DNA from: Flavobacteriia bacterium
Lineage (GTDB): Bacteria > Bacteroidota > Bacteroidia > Flavobacteriales_D > Crocinitomicaceae
Reading direction: 5' to 3'
Length of the DNA: 48,056 bases
Assembly: GCA_947458955.1 (NCBI GenBank)
Contig: CANGZT010000005.1
Location: 1-48,056 of the forward strand
Under the pieces are notes generated by a model that worked only from the letters and a program-made list of their open reading frames with translations, did not search any database and was not told where the DNA came from. This document shows, piece after piece, positions 17,801-25,522 of this stretch. Each line of letters starts with the position of its first letter. The stretch's first letter is position 1. The translations under genes and the position numbers were made by a program.

Positions 17801-18002
17801 CAATCGTATTTGTACTAGTGTTAAACTATGTTTTGAATTTCATGTTTAGTTGAGTCTATTTATTTTTAAAATGAGATTTCATTAAAATTTGAGCTGTAAG
17901 AGTCTAATTTAAAATAAATAAATACAACACGTTAGTTGAATTTTTAATTAATAGTTTTGAAATAAAAAATTCAGTTATATTTGTTTCTCAAAAAAATGAG
18001 CT
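17801..18002. other. AT-rich divergent intergenic region
   Basis: No open frame of note. It carries the putative promoter of the dksA-like gene, TATATTTG at 17976-17983, 20 nt before the ATG at 18003, with a TTG 16 nt upstream (17957-17959), plus a short imperfect AATGA/TCATT dyad near 17870. Nothing else seen. Confidence 0.4.
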
Positions 18003-18383
18003 ATGTCTACTGAAAAAACAAGATATTCAGACGCTGAATTGCAAGAGTTTAAAGCGTTAATTCATAAAAAAATAGATGAAGCAGAAAAAGATTATGCTTT
18101 GTTAAGAAATTCCCTTTCATTATCTGATGATCATGGGACTGATGATACAGGTAGAACATTTAATATGATGGAAGATGGTTCTGAAACTTTATCACGCGAG
18201 GAAGTGGCTCAATTATGCTCTCGTCAAGAAACTTTTATCAAAAACCTACAGCAAGCTTTAGTTAGAATTGAAAACAAAACATACGGAGTTTGTCGTGAAA
18301 CAGGAAAATTAATTCAAAAAGAAAGATTGTTATTGGTACCTCATGCTACATTGAGTATTGAAGCTAAAAATGCTAAAAAATAA
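18003..18383 (+). CDS. TraR/DksA family protein with degenerate zinc finger
   Basis: 126 residues. An N-terminal coiled-coil (about 10-90) is followed by the DksA-like end YGVCRETGKLIQKERLLLVP (about 94-113) and HATLSIEAK. In classical DksA four cysteines hold zinc; here only C97 remains in that motif (T100 in the second place, H114 later), which is usual for this Bacteroidota subfamily as I recall it. Likely acts on RNA polymerase through the secondary channel; the acidic tip DDHGTDDTG (about 42-50) fits that idea. The gene is followed 1 nt later by lspA, the arrangement common in this phylum. Confidence 0.87.
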   Translation: MSTEKTRYSDAELQEFKALIHKKIDEAEKDYALLRNSLSLSDDHGTDDTGRTFNMMEDGSETLSREEVAQLCSRQETFIKNLQQALVRIENKTYGVCRETGKLIQKERLLLVPHATLSIEAKNAKK

Positions 18384-18384
18384 T

Positions 18385-19044
18385 ATGTTGCGTAAAAATA
18401 TCATACTTGTAGGGGCTTTAATAGCCCTTATTTTGTTTTTAGACCAATGGTTAAAAATTTGGGTGAAAACGAGTTTTGCTCAGTCAGGTGAAGATTACAT
18501 TGATTTAGCGGGAACTTGGTTGCGTTTAACCTATGTTGAAAACCAAGGAATGGCATTTGGAACGACATTCGGTAGTTCAATCTGGGCCAAATTATCTTTG
18601 AGCATTTTCAGAGTTTTTGCTATTGGTGGAATTGCTTGGTATTGGTACAAAGAAGCAAAATCAGGTAAAAGCATTGAATTTTTGATTGCCGTAGGATTTG
18701 TTTTTGCAGGTGCAGTAGGAAATTTAATCGATTCCATGTTTTATGATTTTATATTCAAATTTGATCCTTGTCTCATTTATAATCAATTACAAGGTTCAGG
18801 TATTAAAGCAGTTTGTCACACTAAGTTTTTAGATTACCCTGTTGAGGTCAGAAAACAAGGTTTTTTGTTTGGAAATGTAGTTGATATGTTTCAATTTAAT
18901 TTTACTTGGCCTTCTTGGTTACCTATTTTAGGAGGTAAAGAAGGTTTCCCAGCTATTTGGAACTTGGCAGATGGATCCATAACGGTGGGTGTAGTTATGA
19001 TTTTAATCAGACAAAAAACGTATTTCCCAAAAGAAAAAAAATAA
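18385..19044 (+). CDS. lspA: Lipoprotein signal peptidase (signal peptidase II)
   Basis: 219 residues from the ATG at 18385; an earlier in-frame ATG at 18370 and TTG at 18358 lie inside the preceding gene and are less likely. Inner-membrane aspartyl protease that cleaves prolipoproteins before the lipidated cysteine. Four hydrophobic spans are visible, with the conserved YVENQGMAFG (about 50-59) and the catalytic aspartates D116 (GAVGNLIDSM) and D167 (GNVVDMFQF). It has the extended loop between the two aspartates seen in Bacteroidota homologues. It serves the several lipoproteins in this window. Confidence 0.95.
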   Translation: MLRKNIILVGALIALILFLDQWLKIWVKTSFAQSGEDYIDLAGTWLRLTYVENQGMAFGTTFGSSIWAKLSLSIFRVFAIGGIAWYWYKEAKSGKSIEFLIAVGFVFAGAVGNLIDSMFYDFIFKFDPCLIYNQLQGSGIKAVCHTKFLDYPVEVRKQGFLFGNVVDMFQFNFTWPSWLPILGGKEGFPAIWNLADGSITVGVVMILIRQKTYFPKEKK

Positions 19045-19047
19045 ATT

Positions 19048-20313
19048 ATGGGTTTTTCTCCTGGTTCAAAAGGTTGGATAAATAAATATGCGGATTACAT
19101 CAACAGAGGTAAAATCATTGTTGATGTTGAAAAACCGAAAGAGTTAAGTCTAGAACATTTTGCTCATCTTCAACTTTCACAATCTGGTATTGTATTTGGT
19201 TTTCCAACTGAACTTATCTTTTTGAATCAACTGAAACTTAAAGAGGAGGCAAATTGGACAACAGAAGAAAAATTAAAATTATTACTTTTTGAATCTCAGC
19301 TTTTTATTTTTGTACTTAATGGAGGAGATGTTCTAAACGAATTTGATTCTTTTATTGATTCATTGAATGAATATTACGGAAAGTATTCATTCCCAGCTAT
19401 TCATAAATTGACTTCTTTTTTCTTGAAAGAAACGCAAGAGGAAAGATTAGAATATATATTAGATAAAAGAATTGACATCAAACAAAATTTTATTGATAAT
19501 GCATTGTGGGTGAATTACTTAAATAATGCATTTGTTTATTTGGATGTTATACTTTATCACGAATTTATCAAAACAAAGAAATCCATCGTTGACTCAAACT
19601 TTGAAGAATTAGCTTTGGATGTGTTGAAAACGATTGTGATTTCTGCTTTTTCAGACGGTGAGATGCAACAACCTGAAAGAGTCATGTTTGATGTGTTTTT
19701 GGCTTCTGCAAATCTTTCTGATTCACGAAAAAAAATAGCCTTACACTATTTTAAAAATGGTGCAACGTTCACTGATTTATCAGCTTTGTTTTCGCATATT
19801 TGGTTGTTTAAACGATTTTTAATTGATATTTCCGTACTTACGATGTATTCTAATCATGATACTATTTCGCAAGAAAAGGAATTTTTGTATCGTTTTTGTG
19901 ATTTTTTACATATTCCAAGAGAAGAATTGAATGAAACTATTGTTTCAATAGAGCAATTTGTTGTTTCACATGCAGATAAGATTTCTTTTTTGAAAAATCG
20001 TAGTGCAGTTGAACATATTTATGATAATATTTCAATGCGTTGGATAAAGATTTTAGGTAGAAATAAAGATAAATTAATTGCTGAGATCAAACAGAGTAAA
20101 GAGTTAATGCAATTGATAAAAAAATCAACTACCGAGGATTTAACTAAAGAAGAAAAAGAAAAGGTAAAAACACAATTCATGGACATTGTGAAAACCATGC
20201 CTGCAATAACTATTTTTATGTTACCTGGAGGTGCAATTTTGATGCCAATAGTATTGAAAATAATCCCAGCTCTAATTCCCTCTGCATTTAGGGATAACGA
20301 AATCGAAGTTTAA
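19048..20313 (+). CDS. LETM1-related protein
   Basis: 421 residues, 3 nt behind lspA. Mostly helical and soluble, with a C-terminal segment VKTMPAITIFMLPGGAILMP (about 390-409) followed by IVLKIIPALIPSAF, the LETM1-like signature found in the family annotated in Bacteroidota as LETM1-related biofilm-associated protein. The middle (about 180-300) resembles a TerB-like helical domain (SAFSDGEMQQPERVMFDVFL). The molecular function is unknown. Co-directional and tightly spaced with dksA-like and lspA, so probably in the same transcript. Confidence 0.75.
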   Translation: MGFSPGSKGWINKYADYINRGKIIVDVEKPKELSLEHFAHLQLSQSGIVFGFPTELIFLNQLKLKEEANWTTEEKLKLLLFESQLFIFVLNGGDVLNEFDSFIDSLNEYYGKYSFPAIHKLTSFFLKETQEERLEYILDKRIDIKQNFIDNALWVNYLNNAFVYLDVILYHEFIKTKKSIVDSNFEELALDVLKTIVISAFSDGEMQQPERVMFDVFLASANLSDSRKKIALHYFKNGATFTDLSALFSHIWLFKRFLIDISVLTMYSNHDTISQEKEFLYRFCDFLHIPREELNETIVSIEQFVVSHADKISFLKNRSAVEHIYDNISMRWIKILGRNKDKLIAEIKQSKELMQLIKKSTTEDLTKEEKEKVKTQFMDIVKTMPAITIFMLPGGAILMPIVLKIIPALIPSAFRDNEIEV

Positions 20314-20325
20314 AAAGGTACAGGT

Positions 20326-21186
20326 ATGAAAAAGGTCCTTTTTATTTTGTGTTTTGTAATTTTTTCTATTTCAACGTTTGCTCAAAAAAATCATAAAATC
20401 GCTCGACTTCCTGAAATAATTACGGAGTCTTCAGGTTTAATATTTTATAATGATACACTTTTAATTACCCACAACGATAGTGGCGATAAACCCATACTTT
20501 ACTTCATTAATTTAAAAGGAAAACTTATCCATAAAGTAATTGTAAATAATGCAAAGAATGTGGATTGGGAAGATATTACAAAAGATGATCAAGGAAATGT
20601 TTACATCGCAGATATCGGAAATAATTCAAACCAACGAAAAGATTTAAGAATCTATAAGATTAAGTCTCTTAATTTACTTTCAAGTTCATCAGTTAACCCA
20701 GAAATCATAGAAATTTCGTATAAGGAACAAATGGATTTTCCACCGAATGATGACGGATTAAATTTTGATGCAGAGGGACTTGCTTATCACAACGACTCCT
20801 TGTGGATTATAACCAAGTGTAGAAACATACCATTTGAGGGTAATGCTTATGTGTATAAACTACCAACAAAGGCAGGGAAATATCATTTGAAACGCAAAAC
20901 ACATTTATTTATTGGAAAAGATGGGTTTACTAAAGATGCAGTTACCAGTTTAGATATTTATAATGACAAATTCTATGTTTTGACTTACAATAGAATATTA
21001 ATTTATAAGTTGATTGATAATAAATTGGAATTTGAAAATCAGTATTATTTAAAGCCTTACTCTCAGAAAGAATCCATTACAGTAAAGAATAAAAATGAAA
21101 TTTACCTGACCGATGAAGCAACCAAACTACTAGGAGGAGGGTACTTATATAAATTAACAATCGATGCAACCAAAATTAATTATTGA
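20326..21186 (+). CDS. Secreted propeller-like protein of unknown function
   Basis: 286 residues with a signal peptide (KKVLFILCFVIFSISTFAQ; cleavage before KNHKI). The mature chain has repeated strand patterns such as SSGLIFYNDTLLITHNDSGD, NVDWEDITKDDQGNVYIADI and EGLAYHNDSLWIITKCRN, which look like blades of a beta-propeller (NHL/SdiA-regulated-like), with acidic motifs that could bind calcium. No catalytic assignment is possible. Its 3' end overlaps the HAD phosphatase gene by 23 bp, and it follows the LETM1-related gene by 12 nt. Confidence 0.7.
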   Translation: MKKVLFILCFVIFSISTFAQKNHKIARLPEIITESSGLIFYNDTLLITHNDSGDKPILYFINLKGKLIHKVIVNNAKNVDWEDITKDDQGNVYIADIGNNSNQRKDLRIYKIKSLNLLSSSSVNPEIIEISYKEQMDFPPNDDGLNFDAEGLAYHNDSLWIITKCRNIPFEGNAYVYKLPTKAGKYHLKRKTHLFIGKDGFTKDAVTSLDIYNDKFYVLTYNRILIYKLIDNKLEFENQYYLKPYSQKESITVKNKNEIYLTDEATKLLGGGYLYKLTIDATKINY

Positions 21187-21844
21187 TAAGTTCGAAGCGG
21201 TAATCTTCGACATGGATGGTGTTTTGATAGATTCAGAACCTATCTGGAAAGTCGCTATGGAACAAGCATTTCACAGTGTGGGTTGCAAATTGACCCGTGA
21301 AGATTTTCAAAAAACAGTTGGTCTCAGAATCGATGAGGTGATCAGTTATTGGTATAAAATAGCCCCTTGGGAAATTGAAACTGAAAAAGAAGTAGAGCAG
21401 TTAATTATTCAAAAGATGGTTGCTTTACTTTCAGAGTCGGCAAAACCTTTGATTGGTGTGGTAGAAACACTAAAATACTTAAAAGAGAAAGGAATTAAGA
21501 TAGGATTAGCAACTTCTTCCTATCGGATTTTAGTTGATACCATAATAAATACATGTTCTCTAAAAGATTATTTCGATGTGTTACATACAGCCGAGGAAGA
21601 AGAGTACGGAAAACCCCACCCTGCAGTATATTTATCTGCGGCTAAAATGTTAGAAGTAAACCCATTACAATGTCTTGTGATTGAGGATAGTATCAATGGG
21701 GTAATTTCAGGAAAAGCAGCTAGAATGGAGGTGGTATGTATTCCAGAAAAAACACACCATCCAAATCCAAAATTAAGCCTCGCTGACTATACATTTGAAA
21801 CGATGGAGCAGATGTTAGAGGAGGTAAAGTTGACGAATCAATAA
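21164..21844 (+). CDS. HAD-superfamily phosphatase (hexitol phosphatase HxpB/YniC-like)
   Basis: 226 residues, soluble. HAD motifs: I, FDMDGVLIDSE (about 15-25) with the nucleophile and acid aspartates; II, LATSSY (about 112-117); III, YGKPHPAVYL (about 147-156); IV, VIEDSINGV (about 170-178). The alpha-helical cap after motif I makes it a subfamily I enzyme of the beta-phosphoglucomutase/sugar-phosphatase type. The overall pattern is closest to E. coli YniC (HxpB), which removes phosphate from 2-deoxyglucose- and hexitol-phosphates, but the substrate here is not established. Start overlaps the previous gene by 23 bp. Confidence 0.85.
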   Translation: MQPKLIIDKFEAVIFDMDGVLIDSEPIWKVAMEQAFHSVGCKLTREDFQKTVGLRIDEVISYWYKIAPWEIETEKEVEQLIIQKMVALLSESAKPLIGVVETLKYLKEKGIKIGLATSSYRILVDTIINTCSLKDYFDVLHTAEEEEYGKPHPAVYLSAAKMLEVNPLQCLVIEDSINGVISGKAARMEVVCIPEKTHHPNPKLSLADYTFETMEQMLEEVKLTNQ

Positions 21845-21853
21845 TTTTAAATT

Positions 21854-22453
21854 ATGTTATTAGAAATTCAAGATAAAGTTGTTTCCATAGATTTATTCGA
21901 GAAGAAGTTTGTTTGTGATTTAACAGCGTGTAAAGGTGCGTGTTGTATTGAGGGAGATTCAGGGGCTCCATTGACCTTTGAAGAAGTTTCCATAATGGAG
22001 GATGATTTGGAAAAAATCAAACCATTTATGCGTCCTGAAGGAATTGAAGCAGTGGAAGAAACTGGTGTTTTTTATATGGATTGGGACAACGAACCCGTTT
22101 CTACTTTAGTAAATGATAAAGAATGTGCTTTTGTAACCTTTGACGATAAAGGAACTGCTTTGTGTGCCATTGAACAAGCTCACAAGGCTGGAGTAACAGA
22201 ATTTAAAAAGCCAATCTCTTGTCATTTGTATCCAATCAGAGTGAAAAAATACAACGACTTTACAGCCTTGAATTACAATGAGTGGAATATTTGCAAACCT
22301 GCTTGTGCATGTGGAGAGCAATTGGATGTGAAGGTCTATAAATTTTTAAAAGAACCGATTGTTAGAGCGTTTGGAGAAGAATTTTTTACAGAATTAGAAA
22401 CTGTAGATAAAGAAATAGAAAAACAAAAAGAAACAGGAGAATTTCCGCAATAG
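21854..22453 (+). CDS. DUF3109 family cysteine-rich protein
   Basis: 199 residues, cytoplasmic. Cysteine motifs: CDLTACKGACC (about 16-26), NDKECAFV, TALCAIEQ, SCHLYPIR and ICKPACACG (about 149-157). The arrangement is that of DUF3109, whose cysteines suggest a metal or iron-sulfur cluster related to YkgJ-type proteins; no reaction is known to me. It is the last gene of the dksA-like operon, and its stop codon lies within an 8-bp inverted repeat shared with the convergent toxin gene. Confidence 0.85.
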   Translation: MLLEIQDKVVSIDLFEKKFVCDLTACKGACCIEGDSGAPLTFEEVSIMEDDLEKIKPFMRPEGIEAVEETGVFYMDWDNEPVSTLVNDKECAFVTFDDKGTALCAIEQAHKAGVTEFKKPISCHLYPIRVKKYNDFTALNYNEWNICKPACACGEQLDVKVYKFLKEPIVRAFGEEFFTELETVDKEIEKQKETGEFPQ

Positions 22454-22466
22454 AAATTTTTCTATT
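22449..22466. terminator. AT-rich inverted repeat spanning two convergent stop codons
   Basis: AATAGAAA-tt-TTTCTATT. The left arm contains the TAG of the DUF3109 gene (22451-22453), the right arm the mirrored TAG of the toxin gene (22464-22462). It could be a weak bidirectional terminator; with few G/C pairs this is uncertain. Confidence 0.35.
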
Positions 22467-22764
22467 TATTTTCTAAAATATTAGGGTTTCTTCTTGTATC
22501 AAAAACGTGTGTAATTACAACGTATTCATCTTTAATGAGATAAATTATTTTATTGTGATTACTTAAAAGATATCTATGCCCTTCTTCATAAAAGGACAAT
22601 AACGGCTCAATTTGACCTAAATATAATCCGAGTTTTAAAGTGTTTGTAGTAAATAAAATTTCTTCAATAATTTGTTTTGCAACTTTTTTGGAGGCAGTTT
22701 TTACATAAAATTGAAAAATATTTTCCAAATCTTTTTCAGCAGAAACAGACCATTTTATGACCAT
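22462..22764 (-). CDS. RelE/ParE family toxin
   Basis: 100 residues. The ParE/RelE fold is indicated by the start IKWSVSAEKDLENIFQFY, the helix KKVAKQIIEEI, the strand HRYLLSNHNKIIYLIKDE and the closing VITHVFDTRRNP motif typical of ParE-type toxins. Members either cut mRNA on the ribosome (RelE) or inhibit gyrase (ParE); sequence alone does not separate these. It lies 1 nt downstream of a 75-residue partner with its own promoter, the standard antitoxin-first order. Confidence 0.87.
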   Translation of the reverse strand: MVIKWSVSAEKDLENIFQFYVKTASKKVAKQIIEEILFTTNTLKLGLYLGQIEPLLSFYEEGHRYLLSNHNKIIYLIKDEYVVITHVFDTRRNPNILENK

Positions 22765-22765
22765 A

Positions 22766-22993
22766 TTACCACTTTTTGATTTTTTCTACTAGTTCATTTT
22801 GAGATATAAGTTGACCTTCTTGAATTTCTTTACGGGTAATTAATACACGTTCAATGATTTGTTCATCAGTTAAAGAAGGGAAGACTGTAGAATCATCTTC
22901 AATTACTTTTACAAAATCCAATGATTTAACATACTCCATAAAAGCTTGAACTTTTGGATTGGTAGAGTCATTTATATGAAAAGTAAAAGCCAT
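22766..22993 (-). CDS. Antitoxin of the RelE/ParE module
   Basis: 75 residues. N-terminal part TFHINDSTNPKVQAFMEYVK is a strand-helix that could form the DNA-binding end; the C-terminal part (DEQIIERVLITRKEI ... NELVEKIKKW) is a charged helix suited to wrapping the toxin. Assigned by size and position in front of the toxin gene. A perfect promoter (TTG-N19-TATATTTG) lies 15 nt upstream, giving a very short leader. Confidence 0.82.
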   Translation of the reverse strand: MAFTFHINDSTNPKVQAFMEYVKSLDFVKVIEDDSTVFPSLTDEQIIERVLITRKEIQEGQLISQNELVEKIKKW

Positions 22994-23007
22994 TATTTCT
23001 TTTTTAC

Positions 23008-23037
23008 CAAATATAAAGAATTGTATTTTTTTTTCAA
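23008..23037 (-). promoter_or_regulatory. Promoter of the toxin-antitoxin operon
   Basis: Leftward TTG (23037-23035), 19-nt spacer, TATATTTG (23015-23008). This fits the Bacteroidota primary sigma consensus and is the same spacing found at both tRNA genes here. Confidence 0.7.
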
Positions 23038-23059
23038 AATATTTTAAGTCTTTACTTTA

Positions 23060-23090
23060 TTGATATTCTAAACCAAAAGGCATAACTTTG
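23060..23090 (+). promoter_or_regulatory. Promoter of the aldehyde dehydrogenase gene
   Basis: TTG (23060-23062), 20-nt spacer, TAACTTTG (23083-23090), then a short leader to the ATG at 23113. It lies back to back with the toxin-antitoxin promoter. Confidence 0.65.
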
Positions 23091-23112
23091 TTAAACAACT
23101 AAAAAATAAATT

Positions 23113-24669
23113 ATGTCAGAAGTTTTGGCTGGAGTTGAAATCCAAGAAATATTAGAACAATTAGGAATTGAAACTACAAATAGTGGTGCGTCAACAGGTA
23201 GTTTTTGGTACCAAACAAAAGGAGAAACGATTCACTCGTATTCTCCAGTTGATGGTAAATTAATCGCTTCTGTTACTGCTGCTACAGAAGAAGAATATGA
23301 AAAAGTAATTGTTAAAGCACAAGAAGCTTTCAAACAATGGAGACAAATTCCTGCCCCTAAAAGAGGAGAAGTAGTTCGTCAACTGGCAGTGAAATTAAGA
23401 GAATACAAAGAGCCTCTAGGTAAATTGGTTTCTTATGAAATGGGGAAATCATTACAAGAAGGTTTAGGTGAAGTACAAGAGATGATTGATATCTGTGATT
23501 TCGCAGTAGGTCTTTCTCGTCAGTTATATGGTTTAACAATGCACTCTGAGCGTCCTGAACACAGAATGTATGAACAATACCATCCACTTGGATTAGTAGG
23601 AATTATTTCTGCTTTCAACTTCCCAGTAGCTGTATGGAATTGGAATACGGCTTTAGCTTGGGTGTGTGGTGATGTATGTGTGTGGAAGCCATCTGAAAAA
23701 ACACCGTTGACTGCGATTGCTTGTCAAAAAATTACAGAAGAAGTATTTACAGATAATGATGTTCCGGAAGGAGTATCTTGTTTAGTAATTGGTGGTGCTG
23801 AAATCGGAAAAAAATTAACTGCTGATACACGTGTACCTTTAATTTCTGCAACTGGTTCTACTCGTATGGGTAAATCAGTAGGTGAGGTTGTTGGTGCTCG
23901 TTTAGGCAAATCGTTGTTAGAATTAGGAGGTAACAATGCAATCATCATTACGCCAACTGCTGATTTAAAAGTGGTTGTTCCAGGTGCCGTTTTTGGTGCT
24001 GTAGGTACTGCAGGTCAGAGATGTACTTCTACAAGAAGATTAATTATACACGAAGATGTATATGATACAGTGCGTGACGCTATCGTAAAAGCTTATGGAC
24101 AATTAAAAATTGGAAATCCATTAGATACAGCGAACCACGTTGGTCCATTAATTGATAAAGATGCTGTGGCTGCTTACGAAAATGCATTGAAGCAAGTGGT
24201 TGCTGAAGGTGGAAAATTATTAGTTGAAGGAGGAGTACTTTCTGGAGAAGGTTATGAATCTGGATGTTATGTGAAACCTGCAATAGCTGAGGCGAAAAAC
24301 GATTTCAAAATTGTTCAACACGAAACATTTGCACCGATTTTATATTTAATGAAATATTCAGGAAGTGTAGAAAACGCAATTGATATTCAAAATGGAGTTC
24401 CTCAAGGATTATCGTCTGCGATTATGACAAATAACTTGAAAGAAGCTGAAGCGTTTTTATCTGCAGCTGGTTCTGATTGTGGTATCGCAAATGTGAACAT
24501 TGGTACTTCAGGTGCTGAAATCGGTGGTGCATTCGGTGGTGAGAAAGAAACAGGTGGTGGTCGTGAGTCTGGATCAGATGCTTGGAAAGTATATATGAGA
24601 AGACAAACAAACACAATCAACTATTCTGATACTGTTCCGTTAGCGCAAGGAATCAAATTTGATTTATAA
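23113..24669 (+). CDS. Aldehyde dehydrogenase, ALDH7 (alpha-aminoadipic semialdehyde / piperideine-6-carboxylate dehydrogenase) type
   Basis: 518 residues, soluble NAD(P)-dependent enzyme. Family motifs: FNFPVAVWNWNTALAWVCGD (about 172-191), KPSEKTPLTA, the nucleotide-binding ATGSTRMGKSVGE, the general base Glu in LLELGGNNAI (about 271) and the catalytic Cys in GTAGQRCTSTRR (about 303). The length and the sequence around ETFAPILYLMKYS are those of the antiquitin-like group, which oxidises alpha-aminoadipic semialdehyde in lysine catabolism; other lysine genes are not nearby. Monocistronic, with its own promoter and a strong terminator at 24694-24720. Confidence 0.9.
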   Translation: MSEVLAGVEIQEILEQLGIETTNSGASTGSFWYQTKGETIHSYSPVDGKLIASVTAATEEEYEKVIVKAQEAFKQWRQIPAPKRGEVVRQLAVKLREYKEPLGKLVSYEMGKSLQEGLGEVQEMIDICDFAVGLSRQLYGLTMHSERPEHRMYEQYHPLGLVGIISAFNFPVAVWNWNTALAWVCGDVCVWKPSEKTPLTAIACQKITEEVFTDNDVPEGVSCLVIGGAEIGKKLTADTRVPLISATGSTRMGKSVGEVVGARLGKSLLELGGNNAIIITPTADLKVVVPGAVFGAVGTAGQRCTSTRRLIIHEDVYDTVRDAIVKAYGQLKIGNPLDTANHVGPLIDKDAVAAYENALKQVVAEGGKLLVEGGVLSGEGYESGCYVKPAIAEAKNDFKIVQHETFAPILYLMKYSGSVENAIDIQNGVPQGLSSAIMTNNLKEAEAFLSAAGSDCGIANVNIGTSGAEIGGAFGGEKETGGGRESGSDAWKVYMRRQTNTINYSDTVPLAQGIKFDL

Positions 24670-24693
24670 GATTGATTTTTAAATAGATGTTTG

Positions 24694-24720
24694 AAAGGTG
24701 GCTTTATGCCACCTTTTTTT
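24694..24720 (+). terminator. Rho-independent terminator after aldehyde dehydrogenase
   Basis: Stem aaaggtggc / gccaccttt with loop tttat, followed by T-run, 24 nt beyond the stop. Confidence 0.88.
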
Positions 24721-24763
24721 GTGCTTTAAATTTATATTTTACCATTAAACATTTTTAAATCTT

Positions 24764-24780
24764 AATGGTTTAGCACCATT
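24764..24780. promoter_or_regulatory. Second inverted repeat upstream of the TetR gene
   Basis: AATGGT-ttagc-ACCATT, perfect 6-bp arms, in the 228-nt gap before the TetR gene. May be an additional regulatory site; short enough that chance is possible. Confidence 0.25.
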
Positions 24781-24844
24781 GTTTTAATTTTAATAGATTG
24801 TTTTTAAGTTATTTAAAAAAAAATTGTTAAAATTTCAAAAAGAA

Positions 24845-24862
24845 TTTAAACAAGCGTTTAAA
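24845..24862. promoter_or_regulatory. Candidate TetR operator (18-bp palindrome)
   Basis: TTTAAAC-AAGC-GTTTAAA has perfect 7-bp arms and sits directly in front of the likely -7 element TATATTTT (24868-24875), 35 nt before the ATG at 24898. The size and position are those of a TetR self-operator. Confidence 0.5.
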
Positions 24863-24897
24863 AAATCTATATTTTTACACGCACAACTAGAAGAATT

Positions 24898-25509
24898 ATG
24901 GAAAAAGACCATTCTGCTGAAGTAAAAATATTAGATGCAGCCCGACATATTTTTGTTGAGAAAGGCTTTAATGGTTGTTCTTCAAGAGAGATTGCGAAAG
25001 AGGCAGGAATGAATGTTGCTCTTGTGAATTATTATTTCAAAAGCAAAGAGAACTTATTCCATTTGGTCGTTTCTTCTATTATGAAAGAATTTGCGCATTC
25101 AATTTTTGAGGTGTTTAAAAGTGATTTATCGTTAGAACAAAAAACAAGAATTTTAATTGAGAATGAATTCGATTTGTTAGCTCGTCATCCTGAAATACCA
25201 AGTTTTATCATTGGAGAATTAAGTAAAAAAGATCAAAATTTCTTTCAATGCCTCGATTTTGAAAATGAAATTGAAAAAGCAAGTATTCACAAACAAGTTT
25301 CTGAAGCGCAAGCAAATGGTGGAATGCGAAAAATTGATTTCGTAAATATTATGTTATTGATTATGTCCAATTGTCATTTTCCATTTTTAGCAAAACCAAT
25401 GATCCAAACGGTTCATTCAGTAACAGATACACAATATCAAGATTACCTTAAAATACATAAACAGTATGTAACGGAAATGGTAATAAATTACTTATTTCCA
25501 ACTAAATAA
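24898..25509 (+). CDS. TetR/AcrR family transcriptional regulator
   Basis: 203 residues. The N-terminal helix-turn-helix is clear (about 10-57): ILDAARHIFVEKGFNGCSSR, EIAKEAGMNVALVNYYFKSK, ENLFHLV. The C-terminal ligand-binding half is helical and diverged. First gene of the four-gene efflux operon (7 to 14 nt gaps), so it probably represses its own transcript and the pump until an inducer binds. An 18-bp palindrome lies in its promoter. Confidence 0.92.
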   Translation: MEKDHSAEVKILDAARHIFVEKGFNGCSSREIAKEAGMNVALVNYYFKSKENLFHLVVSSIMKEFAHSIFEVFKSDLSLEQKTRILIENEFDLLARHPEIPSFIIGELSKKDQNFFQCLDFENEIEKASIHKQVSEAQANGGMRKIDFVNIMLLIMSNCHFPFLAKPMIQTVHSVTDTQYQDYLKIHKQYVTEMVINYLFPTK

Positions 25510-25522
25510 ATAAAATGTGATT

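Noticed and set aside
22449-23037. Mobile element boundary around the toxin-antitoxin pair
   Set aside because: No integrase, no direct repeats and no tRNA next to it; base composition is like the neighbours.
24080-24620. Several long open frames on the minus strand inside the aldehyde dehydrogenase gene
   Set aside because: They lie entirely antisense to a gene with clear ALDH motifs, lack recognisable features and promoters, and arise from codon bias.
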